Source of the DNA: CAZHDB01 sp964531225
Lineage (GTDB): Archaea; Thermoproteota; Thermoprotei_A; Sulfolobales; Desulfurococcaceae
DNA length: 64,000 nucleotides
Assembly: GCA_964531225.1 (NCBI GenBank)
Contig: CAZHDB010000003.1
Span: forward strand, 1-64,000
Reading direction: 5' to 3'
Under the pieces are notes generated by a model. That model had not been told where the DNA came from, did no database searches, and saw only the letters and a program-made list of their open reading frames with translations. Position 1 is the first letter of the stretch. Every line of letters starts with the position of its first letter. The translations under genes were made by a program, and so were the position numbers. Below are positions 46,568 to 55,256 of the stretch, piece by piece.

Positions 46568-48100
46568 TTACTCTTTCACGTAGTATTTACGTAGTACGTT
46601 TACTATATCAACCCTTGGTGTAAAAGTCTTTACTGCATTAAATGCTATTTCATAGAATCTCTCACGATCGCTATTATACAAATCGATTATTGAAAGTAGC
46701 TTCTGTTCAAATTCCCTATATTCTTTCTCATTAATCTCTTTAGCCTTTGGATCGCTGTATATATCTATGAAGTCACGAATATCTTCTCCAAAGAACCAAC
46801 TATTTTCACCATCAATTATGACCTCTAGTGCTCCTCCATCTCTACTAGATAGTATGGGCGCACCATTGATCCCTGCTTTCATATAGCTGGTACCACATGC
46901 TTCCCATCCACTAAATGGAGTAAATAGTAAAAGATTCATTGCATGAAATATTTTCTTAGCAATTACAACATTATAGTCATGAATATATACAACATTGGTA
47001 AACCTTAAATGGAGTCTACGGAACCACCGTGCATATCCAAGGCCATCACTGTCTCTGGGATGAGGCTTACCCCCTAGTACAAAGAAAGCATTAACATCGT
47101 GATGATCTTCTATAAAACGAGCTATAAAATCTGGTCTTTTATATCTTGCAAGTCTTCTAGTCCATACAATAATTAATTTATCACCAAGATCTATTTTTTC
47201 CTTATATTTTTTAAGCAATCCTGCAAGTTCACTACGAGCTTCTTCTTTAACATTTTTCAATATGTCTTTTGACAAATTGTTTTCTAAATATGCTTTCAAA
47301 AGTTTCGGATGCATCCATCTATGTATATCAACACCATTAGTTACTACATTAATCTTGTTACCATATCTGGGAAACACCTTAACTATGATATCACGATGTT
47401 TTTGAGATACGACAAATGCTTTACCAACCCTCTCGAGAGCCATATCAGTTAATACAACGTAGTCTCCGAGAAAACTACCAAACTCTCTAGCAATAAAATC
47501 ACCTGGAAACCCCGGATGCCCCCATGGACCCGGAGTATGTATTATAAAACGATAACGATTTTCCAATGGCAACGCTAATAGTAGTAATGACGTATGTGCT
47601 TCCTGTAAATCTATAATACTGATATTTTCTAATCCAATAACTTCCCTAAGATAGTGTGCACTTGATTTTGCAAGGAAAGCATATCTTAAGAATTGTTCTT
47701 CAATACTATTCTCAACATACACTTGATCGGTTAATATACGTGCCCAGCGAGGACATACAGCCTCAAAGAGAACCGCTTTAGCTGAACCACGTTCATATAC
47801 CCATGGTCTAACGATTACTTCTTCACCACGTAGACTAATTGCAAATTCTTCTTCAGGCTCTATTATTTTCCAAACTTCTTTCGGGTGTCTCTGAGGTAAG
47901 GGTATTGGTGTTTCTCCATCAAATCTATAGTCAACATATCCTCTTCTATAGAAAATTGATAAAACAATATAGTCAAGCCCTATTCTCGAAGCACCATATA
48001 GCTTATCAGCTTCAAGAACCCCTAAGCCACCAGCATAAGTAAAGAGTTCGTCAAGAGCTATTTCAGGAGTAATGCTTACAATAACCATAGTAAACCCCAT
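46568..48100 (-). CDS. Compact alpha-glucan phosphorylase (GT35 family)
   Basis: The 510-residue protein is a short archaeal glycogen-phosphorylase relative. The N-terminal VSITPEIALDELFTYAGGLG corresponds to the SMEFGL-type start. VVTNGVDIHRW and RRLARYKRPD follow. GTSYMKAGINGAP holds the pyridoxal-phosphate lysine (Lys408) and SSRDGG the phosphate-site region. Full-length enzymes have about 700-850 residues; the missing parts are mostly N-terminal regulatory segments. It likely splits storage glucan to glucose 1-phosphate. Starch synthase-like GT5 enzymes are the main alternative, but the MKAxxNG motif argues against this. Confidence 0.82.
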   Translation of the reverse strand: MGFTMVIVSITPEIALDELFTYAGGLGVLEADKLYGASRIGLDYIVLSIFYRRGYVDYRFDGETPIPLPQRHPKEVWKIIEPEEEFAISLRGEEVIVRPWVYERGSAKAVLFEAVCPRWARILTDQVYVENSIEEQFLRYAFLAKSSAHYLREVIGLENISIIDLQEAHTSLLLLALPLENRYRFIIHTPGPWGHPGFPGDFIAREFGSFLGDYVVLTDMALERVGKAFVVSQKHRDIIVKVFPRYGNKINVVTNGVDIHRWMHPKLLKAYLENNLSKDILKNVKEEARSELAGLLKKYKEKIDLGDKLIIVWTRRLARYKRPDFIARFIEDHHDVNAFFVLGGKPHPRDSDGLGYARWFRRLHLRFTNVVYIHDYNVVIAKKIFHAMNLLLFTPFSGWEACGTSYMKAGINGAPILSSRDGGALEVIIDGENSWFFGEDIRDFIDIYSDPKAKEINEKEYREFEQKLLSIIDLYNSDRERFYEIAFNAVKTFTPRVDIVNVLRKYYVKE

Positions 48101-48185
48101 AATTTTACCTTATAATCATAATACTATGAATACGTAACGCATAGATAATAGGTTTTCGTCGTGTCCAAGGATCTAATTAGGCTTT

Positions 48186-48241
48186 AAATCATTATAAGCG
48201 ATTTTAGAATCTGTATTGATGTTCAAAACAAATCATTATAA
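48186..48241. repeat. Direct repeat of 12 bp in a divergent promoter gap
   Basis: AAATCATTATAA occurs at 48186-48197 and 48230-48241, 44 bp apart (about four helix turns), between the divergent phosphorylase and PheT genes. It may be a paired regulator site, but the sequence is AT-rich. The 256-bp gap shows nothing else. Confidence 0.25.
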
Positions 48242-48356
48242 ACAATATCGAAAACATCGTTATTCCATAAAAGTAATATTCAACAGCCCATGATAGAAAT
48301 CCTTTAATTAGTTCTAAATAACACATAATAGAGATAGTAGTTCATGGTGTATATTA

Positions 48357-50027
48357 ATGCCAGTTATTACTGTTGCCAAATGGGATCTTGAACGACTTAT
48401 AGGCCGTCGCCTTAGTCAAGAGGAAATAATGGATCTACTGCCTCGGGTTAAATGTGAAGTTGAAGAAATAATTGATGATACAGTTAGTTATGAGGCCCCT
48501 CACGATCGCCCTGATTTATTTAGTGTTGAGGGATTGGCTAGAGCACTTAGGCTTCTCCTAGGTATTGGTGGTAATGAATTTGTATTTGAAGATCGGGGGT
48601 TAAAAGCATATAATATGGGTGTTCCTAGAAGACCTTACATTGCTTTCGCTATTGTCGAGGACCTAGATCTAGATGATGAATCTATTGCTCAACTCATGAA
48701 CCTACAGGAGAAACTCCACATAACCTATGCACGTGATCGTAGAAAAGCTAGTATCGGACTATACGATCTGGATAAATTTAGGCTCCCTGTGTACTATGAA
48801 CTAGTTGCTCCACTAACTACTAAATTTACTCCTTTGGATGAAAGTAGAGAAATGAATTTACTTGAGATCCTTGAATCTACAGAGAAAGGCATTAAATATA
48901 GACATTTACTTGAAGGTTGGGAAAAACTCCCTGTAATACGTGATCCCGATGGAGTAATTCTCAGTATGCCTCCGATAATCAATAGCGAAGACACTAAGGT
49001 TACTCCGGACACTAAGAGAGTATTAATCGATTCTACCGGGCTTGATCCTCAAATAGTAGTTGATATGGTTACTATTATGGCTACAAGCGTTGCTGAAAGA
49101 AGTAAGTCTAGAAGAATAATCTTTGTAGATACGATTATGCCTGATAAAAGCATTATTCGTGCTCCTCATATACATGGAGAGAAAATCAAATTCTCCATAG
49201 ATGATGCATGGAATATAATTGGTTTGAGAATGGATACTGAATCATTAATTAAAGCATTATCTAAAATGGGATACAGATTAATTGAGAGAAAAGGCAACTG
49301 CATAGTTGTAGAGGCTCCTCCTTATAGGATCGATGTTCTTGAATGGATCGATGTTGTTGAGGATATTGCTATGGCTATAGGCTATGAAGTTATTGGAGAA
49401 GCAGCTACAGTGCTTCCACCATCATATCATGCGGGTAGAATACATCCAATAGAATTTCTTAGCCGAAGACTACGGCTCCTTATGGTTGGCATGGGCTTTG
49501 TCGAAGTAGCTAATTATATGATGAGTAATCCATGGATTCAAAACAAAGTTTTCAATGATGATAAGCCATTGGTTAAAGTATCTAATCCTAAAATGGAAAA
49601 ATATACTTGCTTAAGAAGATGGCTAACACCGGGACTTCTAGAATTTGTTAAGGCTAACCAGGAGAAGGTTAAGGAGATTAGCATTTTTGAAATAGGTGAT
49701 GTAGCAATATATGATCCAGATTTCGAAACTGGTGCTAGAATAGAGAGAAGACTTGGATATGCTATATCCTATGAAAAAGCTACGCTTACAGATTCTCTTG
49801 CCGTATTACGTACACTAAGTGAAACACTCGGATTAAAAATATTGTTTAAGGAAAAGAATGTACAAGGCCTCTTACCTGAAAGAACAGCTTCTATAATAGT
49901 TGATGAAGTGGAAATAGGATTTACGGGCGAGATACATCCTAAGACACTTGCTGAGATGGGTATTGGGAAACCTGTTGTAGTTGCAGAGATTATAATTAAC
50001 GAACTTTTAAAACTATTTAATAAATAG
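48357..50027 (+). CDS. pheT: Phenylalanyl-tRNA synthetase beta subunit
   Basis: The 556-residue protein has the archaeal/eukaryotic PheT layout. An N-terminal B3/B4 editing-type region contains SYEAPHDRPDLFSVEGLARALR. A B5 DNA-binding-like domain (about 285-360) has IDVLEWIDVVEDIAMAIGY. A catalytic-like module carries FVEVANYMMSNP and ISIFEIGDVAI. The length is as expected for archaea, without the bacterial anticodon domains. The alpha subunit is not in the window. A minus-strand THUMP protein gene ends 3 bp after it. Confidence 0.93.
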   Translation: MPVITVAKWDLERLIGRRLSQEEIMDLLPRVKCEVEEIIDDTVSYEAPHDRPDLFSVEGLARALRLLLGIGGNEFVFEDRGLKAYNMGVPRRPYIAFAIVEDLDLDDESIAQLMNLQEKLHITYARDRRKASIGLYDLDKFRLPVYYELVAPLTTKFTPLDESREMNLLEILESTEKGIKYRHLLEGWEKLPVIRDPDGVILSMPPIINSEDTKVTPDTKRVLIDSTGLDPQIVVDMVTIMATSVAERSKSRRIIFVDTIMPDKSIIRAPHIHGEKIKFSIDDAWNIIGLRMDTESLIKALSKMGYRLIERKGNCIVVEAPPYRIDVLEWIDVVEDIAMAIGYEVIGEAATVLPPSYHAGRIHPIEFLSRRLRLLMVGMGFVEVANYMMSNPWIQNKVFNDDKPLVKVSNPKMEKYTCLRRWLTPGLLEFVKANQEKVKEISIFEIGDVAIYDPDFETGARIERRLGYAISYEKATLTDSLAVLRTLSETLGLKILFKEKNVQGLLPERTASIIVDEVEIGFTGEIHPKTLAEMGIGKPVVVAEIIINELLKLFNK

Positions 50028-50029
50028 AA

Positions 50030-50578
50030 TCAAGGTTTTCCGGAGGCTAGAGATAATATTTTATCCGGCGTAGTAACAGTTATTGCCGCTACTCTCCTTC
50101 TACCATACAGTCTTAGACTACGTATATATACTAGATAATCCGGATGAGTTAGACTCACTTGCCTATTTATCTTCTCAGCAATAATCCTTATAGCATCAAG
50201 ACTATGAGCAGGGGCTCTAGTTTCTTTCCAATATAGTCTTCCACGAAGGGTTATGCGGTAAGTACTATTGCTAGGGATCTTCTCTTCAGCTAGGATACTA
50301 GCCTCATCAGCAACATCTTCTACATAAGCATTTGTAACCGTGTCTACAGGCATTATACGATAAACCATTCTTAATTCACTTACATATTCTCGAAGCCTGT
50401 CAATAACATCATATGGATCACTACATTTAAACAATAATACAGCAGGACCAGTATCGACAAGAACTAACTCCGGAACAATCTCCCTAAGAATACTAAGAAC
50501 ATATCTATAATTGTCTGGCCCAGGCTCATGGGTTACTATCAAGTTAAATTCTTTAGCCAATATATATGCACCATTCAT
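50030..50578 (-). CDS. THUMP-domain RNA-binding protein (Tan1-like)
   Basis: From ATG 50578 the product has 182 residues and reads FNLIVTHEPGPDNYRYVLSI, then a THUMP domain (about 75-175). Its signature is RITLRGRLYWKETRAPAHSL, IIAEKINRQVSLTHPDYLVY and a final strand pair. Tan1-type THUMP proteins assist acetylation of tRNA cytidine. The upstream in-frame start at 50641 adds an unlikely MYYGWRLFINP leader. ATAAATAT on the minus strand at 50601-50608, about 26 bp before 50578, supports the shorter start. The associated acetyltransferase is not in this window. Confidence 0.75.
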   Translation of the reverse strand: MNGAYILAKEFNLIVTHEPGPDNYRYVLSILREIVPELVLVDTGPAVLLFKCSDPYDVIDRLREYVSELRMVYRIMPVDTVTNAYVEDVADEASILAEEKIPSNSTYRITLRGRLYWKETRAPAHSLDAIRIIAEKINRQVSLTHPDYLVYIRSLRLYGRRRVAAITVTTPDKILSLASGKP

Positions 50579-50600
50579 AAAAACAATATATATGGATAAT

Positions 50601-50608
50601 ATATTTAT
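50601..50608 (-). promoter_or_regulatory. TATA box of the THUMP-protein gene
   Basis: ATAAATAT on the minus strand lies about 26 bp before ATG 50578, the spacing of a leaderless archaeal promoter. It decides the shorter start of that gene. Confidence 0.5.
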
Positions 50609-50680
50609 AGGATTGATAAATAGCCTCCACCCGTAATACATTTCTTATAAAACCGATAGCATACTATTTAGGGAAGTAAA

Positions 50681-51403
50681 TTGTTTGCCCGGTATGCCGC
50701 AATAGTTAAGAATTTACGCGGTATCGTCTACATAGAAGAACTTAATGATTACACATGGAAGATTATTAAATGGCTTATCCAAAGATTTAAGTATAGAGAT
50801 CTAGGTCTTGTACCAAGTATTGTTAATAAATTTGGAAATCTACTAAAAGACTATCTTAAGGGTAATCCTTTCCGAGAACTTGTATATCCCATACATAATA
50901 TATCTAAGATCGTTAATCTATTCCAAAATATTTTTCCATACGAATTAATTGAATCTATTATATTCTCATCTCTTTATATTTCACCTCTCTTAATCATAGG
51001 GGAGGAAGTTCATAATATTATCCTCAGTATAGGAATAGACCATGTCTATACGAGCAAGAAGCTAGAAATAAAGGATTGGAAGCTCCATTTAAGAATAGCT
51101 GATTATACAATACTAGATATGTATGAAAAATGTGTATTAGAGAATATTGAGGCATTAAAGTGTTTTAGGTCGGGGAATATAATATGTATAAAGAAGATCA
51201 TTGAAGAACGGCGTAATAGAGTAAAAAATGATAAGAAAAGGTACTGGAGAATAATAAGTGAAAAAGGAAGGCCTTTTCTTACATATATAGATCCTCTTAA
51301 TATTCTCCTTAATAACAACTTAATTGGTAAAGATACAGAGTTATTAGAGGACTATGCATCTGGATTAGCTATTATACCTGCTGTACATTTATTGGTAAAT
51401 TAA
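50681..51403 (+). CDS. Unrecognised soluble protein, 240 residues
   Basis: The TTG at 50681 opens a protein that is mostly helical, rich in Ile, Leu, Lys and Arg, without signal peptide or membrane helices. It has LLIIGEEVHNIILSIG in the middle and a charged helix (CIKKIIEERRNRVKNDKKRY) near residue 175. I do not recognise a domain. It diverges from the THUMP gene across a 102-bp gap, so a shared promoter region is likely. The amino acid composition is like the neighbouring genes, with no sign of transfer. Confidence 0.55.
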   Translation: MFARYAAIVKNLRGIVYIEELNDYTWKIIKWLIQRFKYRDLGLVPSIVNKFGNLLKDYLKGNPFRELVYPIHNISKIVNLFQNIFPYELIESIIFSSLYISPLLIIGEEVHNIILSIGIDHVYTSKKLEIKDWKLHLRIADYTILDMYEKCVLENIEALKCFRSGNIICIKKIIEERRNRVKNDKKRYWRIISEKGRPFLTYIDPLNILLNNNLIGKDTELLEDYASGLAIIPAVHLLVN

Positions 51404-51721
51404 TGGCAACATATTTATCATTTCCGATATTTATCCACTACATTGAACGTAGAATCATCTCATTGAAATTAAATTTAGACGTATTTTGAGATCCTTTAGT
51501 ATTTAGTATAATCATTAGCTTCTTACTAAATAATGGCTTTAGTAGATATTCATTATACAAAGATGATTACGTCAATTTTAGTACAGTATCTAATTTAGAA
51601 ATATATAGTTTATTAAAAACATACACAAATTTTATTACTATACAAAATCATTATAGCTTATAGAAATCTCCTGGTTTAAACATAGTCCAGAGCTTTCATT
51701 GGATATAAGGTATATCTACTA
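51404..51721. other. 318-bp gap with no recognisable feature
   Basis: This is very AT-rich sequence. No start codon with a credible frame, no repeat and no RNA-like structure stand out. It probably holds the promoter of the gene at 51725. Confidence 0.5.
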
Positions 51722-51724
51722 GTG

Positions 51725-52621
51725 ATGAGTATGAAGGGACACTCGTATAGGCAAATATTTCCTCTAATAATCATAGCATTAGTTGCAGTTGCTTCTCTTG
51801 CAATACTTTACTGTAATACACTCCTTGGTTTAGAAGGTAAAGAAGATTCTACGAGGTCTTTCCATGTTCTTATAGGGCCATATATAAACGTATTAGATCC
51901 TGATAGAATAACCAGATCTACTGCTAGAATCAAGCAGACTATTATTAATAACGAGGTCATATGTGATCATGGATCTGTATCTATGCTTAAGCAAGATAGT
52001 GTTATCTATATCTACATGTGTATGTTAGATAGGATAGAAATAACTCCAGATGTTGAAAGTTATAGTGAGCAAGGATATGAGCCAGCGAGGAATGTTACGG
52101 CCGTAGGCCTCGTAATTTCCGAGACAGGAAATTATACTATTTCATTGTTTAGTAGTGATTATGTTAAAGTATATAGCAAAGTTTTCAGCTTTAAAGTCGA
52201 CATTCCTAGGGGCGTTAGGCAGGGATTGATTAGAGTATTTGAAGACAATGGGGACGCGTATTATCTTATTCTTAATATCCCATACATCTACTTTAAAGCC
52301 CAGTATAGGGAAGGAATAGGTAACGCTTCTCTAATCATCAGAATAGTGTTTAATATAAATGGTGAGAACTTAACAGCTCCATTTATAATGGAATATTACT
52401 TAAACACAGATACCGAGGCTTTCCTATCCCCTCTAGAATCACCAATAACGAGGAGCTCTATAGAAGAAAAATCAATGGCTCTAGCTCCCCTCCTACATAT
52501 CGATGGAGGTAAAAGAATTGAACTTAAATACTATGTAGAAGTATTTGTTAAAGGCTCTGGCAATTATAAATTAGAATTAACCATTGGGTATCCAGGAGTT
52601 AGGATAGTGGAGCTACAGTAG
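51725..52621 (+). CDS. Exported, N-terminally anchored beta-rich protein of unknown function
   Basis: The ORF opens at GTG 51722, but ATG 51725 is the better start (MSMKGHSYRQIF). A single helix (PLIIIALVAVASLAILY) is followed by about 270 residues of beta strands, such as YTISLFSSDYVKVYSKVFSF and LIIRIVFNINGENLTAP, in the style of an extracellular beta sandwich. There is no catalytic motif that I recognise. Ser/Thr-Asn sequons suggest a surface location. It precedes an MFS transporter by 114 bp on the same strand; cotranscription is possible. Confidence 0.55.
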   Translation: MSMKGHSYRQIFPLIIIALVAVASLAILYCNTLLGLEGKEDSTRSFHVLIGPYINVLDPDRITRSTARIKQTIINNEVICDHGSVSMLKQDSVIYIYMCMLDRIEITPDVESYSEQGYEPARNVTAVGLVISETGNYTISLFSSDYVKVYSKVFSFKVDIPRGVRQGLIRVFEDNGDAYYLILNIPYIYFKAQYREGIGNASLIIRIVFNINGENLTAPFIMEYYLNTDTEAFLSPLESPITRSSIEEKSMALAPLLHIDGGKRIELKYYVEVFVKGSGNYKLELTIGYPGVRIVELQ

Positions 52622-52735
52622 GCTCGGTAGAATCTAGAATTCTGTGATTCCTCTGTAGAATCTATATCTCATAACATTCATTATGTAACTATCACAAAAG
52701 CTAACTTTATTATCTTTATAAATGCTATTTCTTTC

Positions 52736-53977
52736 ATGACGCTGTTTTTAGCGGTGCCTCTAATGGCACAGCTCGTTATTAATAGAATTAGTGAGAAATT
52801 GCCAGGAAAGTTAACAGTATTTGGTGTTATAGATTCTATTACATTAAACCTATTATGGGTTATTTATGCGCCGTTTCTTAAAAGTCTAGGTTATAGTGGT
52901 TTCGAGTACGGATTATTAGGGTCTATAATGAGTTTTTCAGGCCTTTTAGCAACCTTGCTTATTGGCTGGCAAATAGATCGAATGAAAGTAGTTAAACTAT
53001 TTACCTATGTACTATTCATAGATTCATTATCAATATTTCTCATTGCTACTGGAGTTAGGGAATTAATTATTCTTCAAAGCTTTATATATGGTTTTACTGA
53101 GCAGATATTTCATATATCCTATGATGTCTTACTTAGTAGAATTAGTAGGGAAAAAGATTACCATTATACATATTCTTATTTATTCGGTATGAGGAGCTTA
53201 GGCAGAGCTATTGGTGCATATATGGGCTGGATACCTGGACTATTAGCTTTCTACTTGAGCATACCTATTCATGATCTTTATAGATGGATTATAATTGTAA
53301 TAGCTTTTACAAGGCTTTCATTAATACCCATTATAGGAGGTGTTGAGGAACCAAATATTTCTCCAAAAATAGTTAAGCCGATTATTAAAGAAGTAAGTAT
53401 TCCATGGAAGACTATAGGGAAATTTGCTATAGTTGGAGGCTTAATGGGTTTTGGAGCGTCGTTAAGTATTCACAATATTAGTTACTACTTTGTTCTTAAA
53501 TATAATGTAGAGAGTGGAGAATTGGGTTCAATATTTGGTAGTATAGACCTTTTTATGGCAGTATTGTCATTCTTATTGCCCGATCTTGCTCAAAGAATGG
53601 GTGGGTCGCTTAGACTTTATTTATTTTTCTCATCCTTAAGTATACCGTTACTTATTGTCATTACTTTTATAGACAATTACTTATTTGCATCCGCAATTTA
53701 TATTATAAGAAGTATCTTAATGAATGTGGCAAATCCGTTATATACTGCTTTTCAAATGAAAATAGTTCCTCCAATGTATCGAGGAAGAGCAGCTGCAATA
53801 TTCAATGTATCATGGATGCTCCCGATAGGGATCGGACGAGGTCTTGGCGGCTACCTACTTGATATTGATCTAGAACTACCGTTAAGACTAACAGCCGTAT
53901 TATATGTTTTTTCATTAATAGTCTTGTCAATATTTTTCAAAGAATATATTGTAAAAGGAGAAATCGAGGAAAAATAA
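52736..53977 (+). CDS. MFS transporter
   Basis: The 413-residue protein has about 12 hydrophobic helices and MFS signatures. The loop after helix 2 reads GWQIDRMKVVK, close to the GxxxDRxGRR motif. The second half has FQMKIVPPMYRGRAAAIFNV, the domain-swapped repeat of that loop, and GIGRGLGGYLL. The substrate is unknown. Helices between about 215 and 400 are well spaced, and the C-terminus ends in a charged KGEIEEK. It ends 9 bp before the convergent glycosyltransferase gene. Confidence 0.82.
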   Translation: MTLFLAVPLMAQLVINRISEKLPGKLTVFGVIDSITLNLLWVIYAPFLKSLGYSGFEYGLLGSIMSFSGLLATLLIGWQIDRMKVVKLFTYVLFIDSLSIFLIATGVRELIILQSFIYGFTEQIFHISYDVLLSRISREKDYHYTYSYLFGMRSLGRAIGAYMGWIPGLLAFYLSIPIHDLYRWIIIVIAFTRLSLIPIIGGVEEPNISPKIVKPIIKEVSIPWKTIGKFAIVGGLMGFGASLSIHNISYYFVLKYNVESGELGSIFGSIDLFMAVLSFLLPDLAQRMGGSLRLYLFFSSLSIPLLIVITFIDNYLFASAIYIIRSILMNVANPLYTAFQMKIVPPMYRGRAAAIFNVSWMLPIGIGRGLGGYLLDIDLELPLRLTAVLYVFSLIVLSIFFKEYIVKGEIEEK

Positions 53978-53986
53978 TTATGATAT

Positions 53987-55243
53987 TTAATAATCAATGT
54001 ACTCCTTTACCAATTCTACAAATACACTCCTTCTCTTAAACATCTCCATTGCTTCGTCTCTAATAATCCCATACGACTCTTCATCACTTTTATCCAGTGT
54101 CTCTCTATAGAAATTATAAAGCCTACCTTGCCACAGGTAGAATAGTGATTCTAGCATCTTTTTCCTTAAACTAAGCCTTGGTTCTTTAATAAAGTATTTG
54201 AAACTATAATATATTATTTCAAGCCATAAATCACGATCTATTCCTAGATCAATAGTTTCTCTTCTATATAGCTTTATCATTATATTTTCTGGGATTATTT
54301 TCTTGTATACTAGTTTATTTTGATGAAGACCTTGTATTAACTTTAGCTTAGCATTTTCTATAGAAACTTTTACAGGTAATGGATTAGTTGCTAAGGGTTC
54401 TGGTCTATTTATTAATGGAGGTTTATCAATCGAATATTTTTCCATCCTTGTCCATTTTTCACTATATTCTATTAATGATGTATAAAGGCTTCCCGTTACT
54501 TCAATGAACATGTTTTTAAGCTCTTCAGCTGGATCCTTTGCCTCATGAATTTTTGTTTTTAAATATGCTTCGCATACTTTTATACCATAAGCTAATGCTG
54601 TATGAGTAAGGAAAATATCTACACCAAAGAATAGAGACCATGGATTATTGTTCCATAATTCATCCATAGTCATTACTTTAATAAAATCAGTATTTAATCC
54701 GAAATCTCCGCCTATTGGTTGATTTATATCTAATCCATATGCCATTACAGTTAATGGTCTAGCCATGAAATTTGTTATAGTCGCATCATATTTATGTCTA
54801 TCATAATATGGTGTTACGAATCCGCATCGTCTAGTACCTTCAACCATGAGTGCTATCCATTCAGGAGTAATGCTCCTAAGATCACTATCCAAAAATATAA
54901 GAGACTCTGCAATACTATACTTTGCCACTAAATCTACTATAAGTTTTATAGCTCCTCCTTTGCCTTTAGACACAGTATTTGGAATTATTGATATAGGTAT
55001 CTTCTTTTGTCTCCGATACACATTGACTATGTCAACTGTATTATCAGTAGATAATCCATCACATACGATTATAGATGACTTTATTCCTTCATAATATTTT
55101 TTAAGACCTAGAACAACATTATGTAGTACATAAGTTATTGTATGTTCTACATTTCTGGATGGAATTCCAATGACTATGTATGAGTCCCTAATATTATCGA
55201 TTACCTTTTCAATCGGGTCATATCTAGCATTTATTGTATACAT
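53987..55243 (-). CDS. Mannosylglycerate-synthase-like glycosyltransferase (GT78/GT2-like)
   Basis: The 418-residue protein has a GT-A start (YIVIGIPSRNVEHTI), VCDGLSTDNT and the SKGKGGAI sugar-nucleotide loop. LIFLDSDLRSITPEWI has the metal-binding acidic residues, QPIGGDFGL is the acceptor-side loop, and a helical C-terminal half carries LWQGRLYNFYRE. The order and these motifs resemble mannosylglycerate synthase and glucosylglycerate synthases, which make compatible solutes from GDP- or UDP-sugars and glycerate. Its operon partner 14 bp upstream is a GHL6-type hydrolase. Sugar donor and acceptor are inference. Confidence 0.65.
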   Translation of the reverse strand: MYTINARYDPIEKVIDNIRDSYIVIGIPSRNVEHTITYVLHNVVLGLKKYYEGIKSSIIVCDGLSTDNTVDIVNVYRRQKKIPISIIPNTVSKGKGGAIKLIVDLVAKYSIAESLIFLDSDLRSITPEWIALMVEGTRRCGFVTPYYDRHKYDATITNFMARPLTVMAYGLDINQPIGGDFGLNTDFIKVMTMDELWNNNPWSLFFGVDIFLTHTALAYGIKVCEAYLKTKIHEAKDPAEELKNMFIEVTGSLYTSLIEYSEKWTRMEKYSIDKPPLINRPEPLATNPLPVKVSIENAKLKLIQGLHQNKLVYKKIIPENIMIKLYRRETIDLGIDRDLWLEIIYYSFKYFIKEPRLSLRKKMLESLFYLWQGRLYNFYRETLDKSDEESYGIIRDEAMEMFKRRSVFVELVKEYIDY

Positions 55244-55256
55244 TTATCGCACCATT

